Origin: Stagonosporopsis chrysanthemi
Taxonomy: Eukaryota > Ascomycota > Dothideomycetes > Pleosporales > Didymellaceae
DNA length: 38,161 bases
NCBI GenBank assembly: GCA_022560025.1
Contig: JAFISE010000240.1
Coordinates: 1 to 38,161 of the forward strand
Direction: 5' to 3'
The notes under the pieces are model-generated. The model saw only the letters and a program-made list of their open reading frames with translations. It was not told the DNA's origin and did no database searches. Position numbers and translations under genes: made by a program. Shown here in pieces: positions 10,578 to 20,819 of the stretch. Every line of letters begins with the position of its first letter. The first letter of the stretch is position 1.

Positions 10578-10723
10578 ATAAGTAACCTAGCTCTTGCTTA
10601 TATATTTCTTAGCTATAGATAATATAAAATTTAATATTATCTCTTTTATTAGTAGTATATAATAAGTAGCAAGCTCTTATTTATATACTATAAGCTTTTC
10701 TTCTTATTACAAAGTAAGCTTCT

Positions 10724-10999
10724 ATAAGAACAAGCTTAGTTCTTTAAGCTTACTTTATACTACCTAACAACTACCTAACTTAGATCTGTCTTCTAACTAC
10801 TTCTTAGTATAGTCTTCTCTAAGCTTCTAGATATAAGAAGAAAAGTCTTTATAGAGTTTAGATAGATAGTTTTAAAGTACTTTTTTATACAAGACCTATA
10901 AGAATAAAGATCTAGTCTTATAGTTTATCTAAGTACTTCTATTTACTTTGTAATAGATACTTATACCTTTTAAACTCTTTTAGTATTCTATATTGTTAT
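10724..10999 (-). mobile_element. MITE-like insert, copy 2 (inverted)
   Basis: About 276 bp that are the reverse complement of 9842-10115 over nearly the whole length, with mostly C/T and G/A differences. It begins ATAAGAACAAG and ends near TATTGTTAT. It interrupts the 5' region of pogo copy 2. With the first copy it forms an inverted pair separated by about 600 bp. Confidence 0.6.
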
Positions 11000-13900
11000 A
11001 TTATACTTTAAAACTTGTTCTAGCTAGTAATAGCCTTATAATAATATTACTATAGTTTGTTTAGTTATCTATATAAGTGTAGCTAGAGTATTATACCTAA
11101 ACTAAACAAGTCTTTAAATTGTCTATTTAATAGTTAAGATACTAGAGATCTCTTAACAACTAAAGCCTATAGGTTTAGAGCTTCTTACAACTTACTACTC
11201 TAGAATTAACTTTAGAAAAGCTGCGTTAGATTGTGCTAAGGTAGACACTTAAAGACTATTAATAACTTACTTAATTTAGATATAACCTTAATATTAGAAA
11301 ATCTATTAGGACCTACTACTTAGTTCTAGAACTAATTAAAAGCTAGATACTTCTAGAGCTCTGTATTAGTATAACTATCTTCTACTAACAATAGATCTAA
11401 TTTATAGCTATCCTACTACAATTTCTTAGAAGAGATAGCCTAACTGTAGCAGGAACTTGCTTAGTTACGTACTAGTCTTGCTCTAGCAGATTGCCTCCTA
11501 CTTACAACAGAAACACTACTAATAGGTGTACTATATTAATCTACTATAAGGTATCTATCTAAAGCTAGGTTAGTACTTATAGTATATAAGAAACTCTTTA
11601 AAAAGACTCTTAATATCAAGGTTCTTACTAATAGAAGTAACTTTACTTTTTAGCAATAGTATACTTCTATTTAAGACTAACTTAATATTAATATAGACTA
11701 CTATTAGAGTGTACGTACCTATATAGCCTTTATCTAGGGTTATATATCTAGATTAGCTAAAGAACACTTAGAACCTTAGTACTTTTCTAATAATAAGACA
11801 GATTATTTTTATACTATAGAAGAGATAATTGCGCTTCTTAAGGCATACTTTGTTACTAGGAATAAGCAGGCAGAAAGCTAAGCAGCTTTTAATTAACTCT
11901 AAATAGAAAAATTAGAAGCTTTCTTTACTTTTAAAAGCTGCTTTCTTACTACAGCTATTAAAAGAAATATACTCTAATTAGAATAGTTTTACTATATATA
12001 GATTAAGATGTCTCTAAGTATTTAAGTACTTAATCTAGGCTTTAAGTAGTAATAGTATAATTCCTTTTCTTAAATAGTAGAACACCTAACTACCTATAAT
12101 ATAAAAAAGAGAAATAACCTTACTATACTAACCTATACTGTTTTGCAACTACTAAGATTAATAAGAACTTACTAGTTAGATATAAAACAAAGCTTTAGTA
12201 CAATAAGTTAATAAGATTACTTTTCTCTTAGCTAATCTACTTACTTTGCCTAGAGTACTCTTATACTCTGCTAACCTTCTAATACACCTGTACCTAAAAA
12301 GAATATAACTCTAAGAGCTTGCTATTACTATAGAAAGCTAAGACACTTTACTAAGAATTTTATAGTAGTCTGCATATATAAAATTAAGGTAGAATAAAAA
12401 GTCTTTATTAATAATTAAAAAGACTTTAACAAGACTAATATAGTTCTTATAAGAAACTATTCTGCCTAAAAGAATTACTCTACTTAGGCCTAAACTACTC
12501 TAATTTATCTAACTTTTTATTGTCTTATTTGTTTAGTAGACTTTATTTCCTTACTCTTACTATTCTTTGCAACTAAGGGCTTAGTATTTAACTTTGCTTC
12601 TTAGTTAACACTAGTGCCTAAAGATTTTTATTTTTAAACTCTAATATTATATATTCTATCTCTACTTTACTTTATAAACCTATCTAGAAGCTACTCTTCT
12701 TAGTTTAAGTTAAAGGTTTCTAGGATTAAATTACCTCTCTAGTAACCTAGTAAATATAGTTATACTTTATAGTTAATCGCTAGAAGATATATAACTACTC
12801 TTTTATAATTATAGACTTTAGATTATAAGATTATATTATTAGAATTAAGTAGTTAAAGTGTTTTAAGCTATAACTTAATGTTAATAGGTTTTAGTTAATA
12901 TAGCCTGCTAAATAGTCTTAATTATATAATTCTATACTACTTCTATTAATAACTTTGCAACAACTCTTTAGAGAAGGCAAAGTCTAATAAGATATATAGT
13001 AGTAAGATACTCTATAGAAATAAAAAGAGTATTAGTAATAATACAGCCTTAGTACTACTGTTTAACGTATAAGAAGTATACTAAAGTTGCCTAAGTTTTG
13101 TTTATAACTCTTAGTACTACTTAACAAAGTAGTAAACACCTTTATAACTACTCTAACTAAGGTTGCTACTATTTCTGTACTCTTAGCTAATACTTTCTAC
13201 TTTCTAATAAAGAAACTACAGAACAAGTTCTTTATAACTAGCCTGTATAAGATTAATTGTATTATAAAAGAAAAGTATAACTAAGATAATTTTAATAATA
13301 CGTAACTAATCTAAGAACGCTTACTAGCATAGTATATCTAATATACTAACATGTTTAGCAAAGTAGAAGCTAAAACTCTTTTAGAACACTGCCTTTACAA
13401 CTATAAGATTGTTTTAGAAGAACTCTTACTAGATTATTACTTTTTCTTATACAAACAAACTCTAGAAGAACTTAAAACTACTAAGAAGTTTATATAAAAA
13501 TAGCTGTACTATAGTTAGATTAAATATAGCTAAAGCCTATTTATATTACTTATACTATATATATAAAAAGTAAATAGAAGCCTATATATCTATATAGACT
13601 ATTGCTAATTGAATAATTTTACTTGTAAAGACTCTAATCAAATACTTTGTATAGACAAGCTACTTGCCTAACTATCTAAGGCAAAGATATTTACTAAGTC
13701 TAATATTTAATCAGCTTTTAACTAAATCGATATAGATCCTACCTTTAAAGAGTATACTATGTTCTAGACACGTTATAGTATATACAAGTACAAGGTCTTA
13801 CTATTTAGTTAGTATAATAGCTCTGCTATATACTAATACTATATAAACAACGTTCTATTTAACTACTTAGATAACTTCTATATTGCTTACCTAGACAATA

Positions 13901-16470
13901 TCTTTATCTACTCTAAAGACGCTTAGACTTACTTAATATATATTAAAAAGGTTCTAGAACGTCTTTACTCTGCAGGCCTGCAAGTTAATATTAAGAAAAG
14001 TAACTTCTATATAATTTGTACTTAGTACCTTAGGTATATACATATAAACAAAGGTATTAAGGTTAATTTCTAGAAGGTATAGCCTTTAACAGATTAAAAG
14101 CTACTAACAACTATTATAAGTATAAAATAATTCTTAGGCTTTACTAGTTTCTATTATTAATTTGTTCCTAGAATTTTTAGAGTAGCTAAACCTCTAATTA
14201 TACTACAAAGCCTAGTAACTACAATTATATAGATGCTAGATTACTAAGATAGCTTTATAAGACTTAAAGAAAGCTTACTAGCTATTCTAATACTGTATTA
14301 CTTTAACTCTAACTTTAAGACTAAGCTAGAGACTAACGTATCTAATAGAGTAGTTGCAAGAGTTATATTTTAGAAATATTCTAATAGACACTAGTACTCT
14401 ATAGTATTCTATAGCTATTCTCTATTAAGTTTAGAGCTTAACTAAGAGATCTATAATAAGAAACTCTTTGCTATTTTCTAAGTATTTAATAAGTAGCAAG
14501 TAGAACTAACGTCTATACTTAGTTAGATATATGTCTACTCTAACTACTATTCTCTAGAATATTTTATAACTACTAAAGTCTTAAATACCTAACAAGCTAG
14601 GTAGGCAGAGGTATGTACTCTGTTTAACTTCTAAATTAAGTACACCTTAGGAAAGAATAATAAAAAGGCTAATATTCTTAGTTAAAGAGAGTAAGACCTA
14701 GCTAACCTTAAGATAGCTTAGGAAGATAATTGCTCCTAGGTTTTATTAGGTTCTTAACAACTTTACAACTATATTAACTTTAATCTTAAGTAATTCTATC
14801 TTTTATATTCCTTAGTACACACTATCTGCCCCTTACAGCTAGAGATATAGTTAGACTCCTTAGAACTAATTAAAGCTATATTGTAATACAATTGCTAGGT
14901 CTTTAAAAAAGAGTAAAAATCTCTAGCTCTTATTTAAGATTTATAATAGTCTACTCTTATATTAAGATTAGTTGTATATAGCCTTAGACTTATTGTTATA
15001 TATGCGCTTTATCTAAGAAGCTTACAACTAAGTATATACTACTTACCTAAGTATAAAGAAAACCTACTAGCTACTATCTTAATAGTATTACTAGCAGACT
15101 ATAGAAGCAAGCTATAAACAATATATAAGAAACTATATCTCTTATTACTATAGTTATCTATAATAGACCTAACTCTATAGATACCTATATCTACTATTAA
15201 TCTTTAATCAACCTATATAGTACTTATATATAGATTTTAAAGATTTTCTAAAGAACAAAGCTAGATATAATTAAATAGTTGTTATTATTAATTGTTTAAC
15301 AAAACAAGCAATTAGAATTCTTTACTACAAGACAATAACTATATAAGAAATAGCCTCTTTGTTTATCTAATAAGTTAATTGTTTTAGCTATACTCTAGAA
15401 TTAATAGTGTTTAATTGTAGACTCTAGTTTATATTCTATTTCTAGTCTAAGTTCTGTTAGATTATAAGTATTAAAGTTAAACTCTCTACTGCCTACTATA
15501 GGAAAACTAATAGCTAAATAGAGATTATAAACAAGTATATTAACTAGAAGCTATAACTATTTCTAATATACTACTAAGATAACTAGTCTAAACTACTACT
15601 ACTTATTAACTACGTACAGCTTACTTTACTTTACTCTAGTATTAGAATAACTTTCTATTAAGTATTGTTTAGAAGTAAACTAAGACAGAGCTAGTAGTAA
15701 AATAGACTTAATACAGATACAACTCCTTATAACAGCCTAAACTACTAGGATATACTTGCTTTAGCAACCTGTATACACTAAGCTTAGAAGGTAGCTAAAG
15801 AGAATATAGAAAAGGCGCAGCTGCAAATAAGAGCTACTAAGGATAAGCACTATAGTCTAATTAACTAGGTAGTAGGTAATAAAGTGTACTTGTTAACAAA
15901 GAACCTAGCTACAGAGCATCCTAGCTAAAAGTTATCTAACTTCTAAGAAAGTCTATTTAAAGTCTTTAAACAAGTTAGTTATTTATAGTATTTAAAACTT
16001 TTTTTTAGCTTATAAATCTACAACGTCTTTACTCTAGATATACTTTGTAAAGACCTAGCAGACTCTCTGCCTAGACAAGAAGCTCTAAAACTCTTAGGTA
16101 TCTTAATTTAAAAAGTTAAGAAATAAAAAGTATAAGAGATACTAATAAGTAAGCTAATCTAACAACGCTTAAAGTACTATATAAGTTAGCTAGAATATAA
16201 CTTTAACTCTATCTAGTACTTAGTAAAAAACTTTAAGAATACTCTTTATAAGCTAAGAGTGTTTTATATTAAGTATCTATAGTTACTAGGTCTTCTAAGG
16301 CAGTTACCTAATTAGATTAAGGTATAGAAATTAGACAAGTAGGTTAAGAGATAAGCACGTCCTAGTATTAAAGAAAGCAAAGAAAACTATACTATACTAA
16401 ATCTCTTCTAACCTAGATAAGAAAATAAAAAAAACTCTACCTTACTATATATATAGTAATTAGGCTAGGC
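11000..16470 (+). pseudogene. Ty3/gypsy gag-pol relic (RIPed)
   Basis: Plus-strand translation shows gypsy landmarks through many stops. A gag zinc-knuckle remnant lies near 12315-12365 (CYYYRKLRHFTK, with a Cys turned to Tyr). The reverse transcriptase block is at about 13780-13925 (YKVLLFS ... NNVLFNYLDNFYIAYLDNIFIYSKD pattern; the family has YxDD here). An RNase H-like segment is near 14320-14470 and an integrase-like region near 15000-15800. Near 16250 a weak YLVKWK-type segment may be a chromodomain remnant. The base pattern is strongly RIPed. No LTR pair was found, so the ends are approximate. Confidence 0.75.
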
Positions 16471-17379
16471 CTTTACTAACGTTGCTTATTTTATCTCTAG
16501 CATTGCCTAGGCAAGTATCTAAATTAGCTAACACCTTCTTAGCTACTAACTTCTTTAGGCCCTTGCCTTTAGCACTCTGTTATAAAGCTTTAACTACTAG
16601 AGCCTATAGAAATACTACTGCCTGCCTAAGCTCTGCTAACTTATTCTACAGGGACTTTACCTGCATAGTAAGTGCTTTTATTGCCTTTATTAAGGCCTAA
16701 TTAGTAACAGGCTAGATATAGTACTAATAAAGTAACATATTAGCAGCTAGCACCTCTTTAAGCTATATAGTTGCTACCTAAACTATACTTACTAAGGTAT
16801 AGGCTAACTAACAGAGGTTATCCTAAGCAGTCTTACAAACAGCCTATATAGCTACTACCTCTAGCTTTCTTAACTCTCTACTTTCTTCTACTATAGCTTT
16901 TTTTTATATAACAAGGTTGCTATAAAAAGTATTATACTTAGCTCTATAGAAGTATAATTAAAAACTTTCTAGAACTAAGTAATTAAACTGCTTATTACCT
17001 GTCTATATATATAGATAGGCTAAAAAATATATAAATATATAACTCTTAGTTATATTAAGTGTAAATAAGCTACTAGCTAGCTGCTTATATAAATATTAGT
17101 TTAAATAACTTAGATTATTATATAATAATTAGACTATTATATTATAGCTCTTTTATATAAAGCTAAGAAGTTTCTTTACTTACTAAATATTTTTATAGTT
17201 ATAGTAAGGCTATTTAGGTACTTACATATATAATAAGTACTTAGATAGTATATTATAAGCTTAGCTAGCTATCTTAAGCTTAACTAAATAGCTTACTTAT
17301 AAAGTGCTTGTTTATTTATTATACAAGCTAGTTTAAGTATAATAAGAGAATACTAAGCTTTATATAGCTCTAGTAGCTG
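16471..17379. repeat. RIP-affected repeat DNA between transposon relics
   Basis: The first 230 bp are less AT-rich and hold a 72-codon plus-strand frame (16482-16700) with no domain I recognise; the rest is typical RIPed sequence. No gene is called. Confidence 0.5.
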
Positions 17380-17700
17380 CTGTAGAATATAAATTATGTA
17401 AAGAAAAGCAAATCTAAAAGAGAGAGATTTTTATAGTTAAGAAAAAGCAGTAGATAGCAGCTCTAAAAGAGTTTAAGGTATATAGTAATAGTAAGAAGCT
17501 AAAAAAGTGTGCGCGTACTAAAGTAGGTAAGACCTTCTAACAACGCTGTAGGCAGTGCAATTAGACTAGGTATAATATACAAACGTGCAAGAATAATATA
17601 GAAGTAGTCTCTAAATAATATTTTAAGCTGTACTACACTTTACAGCGCTAGAGTATAGTGTTTTAGGCTATAATAGAGTAAGGTTTAGTAAGGTCTTAGC
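17380..17700 (+). pseudogene. C-terminal remnant of a third pogo-type transposase
   Basis: The plus-strand translation around 17460-17610 carries KCARTKVGKTF, then RCRQCN and TCKNNIE, which matches the cysteine-rich zinc-knuckle tail (CxxC...GHNARTC) of fungal pogo/Fot1 transposases after Cys and Gly losses by RIP. It is followed by a terminal repeat at 17708-17737, so this is the 3' end of an element facing the terpene synthase gene. The 5' part is not visible. Confidence 0.6.
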
Positions 17701-17707
17701 AAAAGTA

Positions 17708-17737
17708 GGCGACTTGCTTGTGTAAGCGACTTGCTCG
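17708..17737. repeat. Terminal repeat of pogo-type element next to the synthase stop
   Basis: Doubled GCGACTTGCT motif (17709-17718 and 17726-17735) resembling the doubled CCGACTCGCT at the end of pogo copy 1 (2139-2165), with C/T differences. It ends about 30 bp from the terpene synthase stop codon. Confidence 0.55.
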
Positions 17738-17766
17738 TGGGGTACGTTATATAAAATATCTACAAT

Positions 17767-20066
17767 TTACTCTAGCTGTTGCACGCTAAGTCGCTCAACT
17801 ACAAGCCGCAACATAGGATTGCTTTCGCCAGTAATCTTTTCCAATTGCCCAATTTCGGTGTTAATCTCGACTTCCATCTGACGCATCAACTTCAGCACAG
17901 CATTAAACGTTCCCGCTGACTCAAGAAGATCTAACACATGTTGCTTGACCTCTTTCGTCACCGGCGTGGTCGCTCTTCCTACTCTACCACTCGACCGCTG
18001 CCTAAATATGCTGATGACCTGAGCGCGTAACATTGTCGGTGCACGCTGCAGGAAATGCACAATTGGGTAAGAGAACTTGCCCTCGTCCAAGTCCTCACAG
18101 AAACCCTTCTGCTCAGCGTATGTGTCTGACTTTAGGTTAACGTAATCGTCACGCACTTGGAAAAACTGTCCCAGTAGCGCCACGAGTCGTATCAGCCTTT
18201 CCACGTCGCATCTTGGCGCCTGCTTATTCTCACCAACTATAAGCTGCAACAGCATACTGAACAAACCTCCAGTTTTGCTTAGCACCATGTTCATGTATTC
18301 CTCCTCTGTCGGACTAACTAGATTGTGCTTCCAAAATAAATCCCAGCTTTGGCCAAGATGCAGACGCTCCAGCTCGCGCAGGACAATGTCGACTGCGTGT
18401 GGATTCGAAAGTTTACGTGCTTGTTGGACGGCTTGAACAAACATAAAGTTTGCGCTGTTGATTGCTTGTGAATGCCCAAAGACTAGGTGTGTGGCCGCTT
18501 TACCCCTGCGGAGCGGTGAATCATCTTCAACGTCGTCCAGAATCAGCGACGCGTCGTGGAGTAAGCGGATCAGCCCTTCTACAGCCTTGACAGATTTTCG
18601 CGGGGCTTGTATCCACACGTTTAGCGCCTCTATGAGCATCGATCTCAACCCTTTTGAAGGTAAGGATCTGATGTAACGGCATGGAGATTGAATCGCCGTG
18701 TCATCCGGCATTTCCCAGCTTAGTTCCGTGTGGAGCTTTTTGTTCGCGCCGTTCTGATGTAGCTCATCTTCAATCCTCCTCTTGTGTCCCCGTGTTTTAT
18801 ACTCAATCTTCAAGGTTCTTTTTGACGCCTGTACATCTTCGACCTCAGGGCCCTCGCACACGTTCGTAGCAAAGGAGGTATAGCTGGAGCAGGCTTCACT
18901 TGAATCACGTGTATCGCTGTACCCGTCTGGAGAAGAGTGCTCTTGTACGAAAGAGTTACGAAACTGGGCGTGGTGACGAGGTGCGCTTGTTGCCCAGTAA
19001 TGACTTCCGGATACAACACATCCCGCGGCTTCGATCCAACGTCTCATCTCCAGCGAGACATCCGGATGCTCCTTGTAGAAATCAGTCTTCTTCTTAACGT
19101 ACTCTTGCTCGGTTTCAACAATCATCTGCTTCACAACATCCCGCGCCTCATCAATAGGTATTGACCTTGTTCGCCTGACGACGTCGATCACATTGACAAG
19201 CCGACTGCCATTTGTCTTCCAAGCTTCATACTCTCGATCCCAACTCCAATAATCGTTAGTGAGCATGAGCGCTTCTTCGATGGGCTCAAACACGTGCTTG
19301 ATAAGTTCGTGGTCTCTTTTCGTCAGCCGAAAACCCATCCCGTATTCGACCATAGGCCAGAATGCTCTGAATAAAGTTAGTCTAGAAGCTTTTCTTGAAT
19401 AGAATCAAAACGATTACCTCATTCCGAAGTTACACTTTCGGTAGGTGTAGTACTCTTCTATGTCTTGAAATTCCTTGTCATTATCCTTTTCTACAATGGC
19501 CAGCCACTCTTTCTGATACATCTCCAACATACGAATTCCCATATCGTGGTCGATACGAACTGCTTCTAGAAGTATTTGAGCCGCAAGCTTCTTGAGCTTA
19601 TCCGCCCGGGATCCTCGAGCAGGCTCCTCCGTTGTTACAATGTCCAAGGATCTCTCAAAGTCGCGGTGCGCAGCTATGGCATCCTCTAGGCCCATCCCTT
19701 CAGAAGCATCTATACGACACATAAAGTCAGGTTCCGCTCGTCTCGAAGGAATGTTAAAAATGGGAACCATGTACCATCATGTATCAGCCCAAGATCGAGT
19801 AAGTAAGACAATACCCCTAATCTCTCTGGCAATGCCTCAGTATACGTAAAGGCGTTTAAGTTGCCTAAGTGGCTGAACGATGTCAGTGCCTTTTCTTCCA
19901 TGCCATCGCCTATATGGTGGCCCCAATCACGGAGGACCCTGTGGGCGGTTGCATCCGCAATGTCGTTTCGCTTGTGTATGCGGATAGGAAGAGTGGTGAA
20001 GGCGCCATGCTTGCGGGCCTCATCTGGATCAACAAGGCGGGATTGAATAAAGACTTGGTCCGCCAT
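17767..20066 (-). CDS. Chimeric class I terpene cyclase/prenyltransferase (fusicoccadiene/ophiobolin synthase type)
   Basis: Three exons on the minus strand: 20066-19775, 19709-19418 and 19366-17767. Introns of 65 and 51 nt have CTGAC and CTAAC branch points. The product has 727 residues, the usual length for fungal bifunctional terpene synthases. The cyclase domain (about 1-335) has DDASE at 97-101, whose second Asp codon is split by intron 1, and NDYWSWDRE at 232-240 (the NSE metal-binding triad). The place of the conserved RY pair reads Arg325-His326. After a linker (about 336-420), the prenyltransferase domain has DDVED (472-476) and RDDYVN (600-605) with GGPP-synthase surroundings. The enzyme should build GGPP or GFPP and cyclise it to a polycyclic di- or sesterterpene; the chain length cannot be read from the sequence. 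It is transcribed divergently from P450-1. The 3' side is abutted by a transposon. Confidence 0.93.
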
Positions 20067-20819
20067 GAAGCTTGGTATGATGAGATACTTTCAGTGTGCA
20101 GCATCGACAGTTTAACTCTTATTGAAGCAAATTTATAGGGTGTAGCGACTCTTATTCAGCTAACATATATAGCAATCGAGCTATGTAGCAGTCCAATCGC
20201 GAAATTGAATTTTAACACGTCGGCGTGTTTTGACAAGAGTTCTGATTGTAACGTCCAGGCTAGCGAATCCGGTGGATTTTTCCAGGCTAACACACTCGGC
20301 GGATTTGTCCCGGTTAGTGCATCGGCGTATTTGTCCAGGTTTAAGCAGACCTAGTCAACGCAGGTCTGCAGTGCCCTCAAAAAATACCGAAACGAACATA
20401 TTGTGTGCTGGATCTAGTATCTATCTTACTGTTTAGGCTGGGATGTAGCCTTAGCTTCATTATACAATAGTTGTTTCAATTGCGCCAGGTACAATCTACA
20501 AGTTATAAAACACGCTAGTCGGTGCTATCACAACCTTAGCAACACTCAGAAAATTTTATGCGCTGACTTGCAAGTACGGTAGTAGATACGGGATGAAAGG
20601 AAAGGTTCTGTCTGCTGTTGTCGGTAGTTTTATTTATAGGTGGACAAAACTACTACGTACACTATTTAAGTCCGAACTTGGTATTTTGTTGTCTTTAGTG
20701 CCTGTTTCGCTCTCCGACATCTTGTGCAATTGGTTTTTATGTCTCGTGACCAAAAAATTCCGAGACACTAAATAGCATCTCAATCGCTTTTCCAACCTGG
20801 AATCTAATTTAACATCATC
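20067..20819. promoter_or_regulatory. Divergent promoter region between synthase and P450-1
   Basis: 753 bp between two start codons pointing apart. It contains the tandem CGG-motif repeats at 20220-20340 and no convincing coding frame. A shared regulatory region is the simplest reading of the arrangement. Confidence 0.6.
20220..20340. promoter_or_regulatory. Tandem 26-27 bp repeats carrying CGGCGKATTT motifs
   Basis: Units beginning CCAGGCTAG, CCAGGCTAA, CCCGGTTAG and CCAGGTTT start at 20255, 20282, 20309 and 20335. Each of the first three carries one CGG motif: CGGTGGATTT at 20270, CGGCGGATTT at 20297 and CGGCGTATTT at 20323. A fourth, CGGCGTGTTT, lies at 20221 inside the small palindrome ACACGTCGGCGTGT. 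Regular spacing of about 2.5 helical turns and recurrence of the motif before the other cluster genes suggest binding sites for a Zn2Cys6-type activator. Confidence 0.5.

Larger units (their letters stand above)
8880..10722 (-). pseudogene. pogo/Fot1-type transposase relic, copy 2, interrupted by an LTR element
   Basis: 8880-9673 aligns with about 945-1735, and 10578-10722 aligns with about 1733-1880 of pogo copy 1, with differences mostly C/T and G/A. The two parts are separated exactly by the LTR element at 9674-10577 and its 5-bp duplication. Removing that insert restores the order seen in copy 1. The transposase reads on the minus strand and is full of stops. Its 5' end is cut at about 10723 by a MITE-like insert. 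Confidence 0.75.

Noticed and set aside
16482..16700. 72-codon plus-strand frame in a less AT-rich patch
   Set aside because: No domain; it sits between transposon relics and is probably a by-product of composition.
18458..20138. Several 60-90 codon plus-strand frames
   Set aside because: They are shadows opposite the synthase exons, which have strong family motifs.
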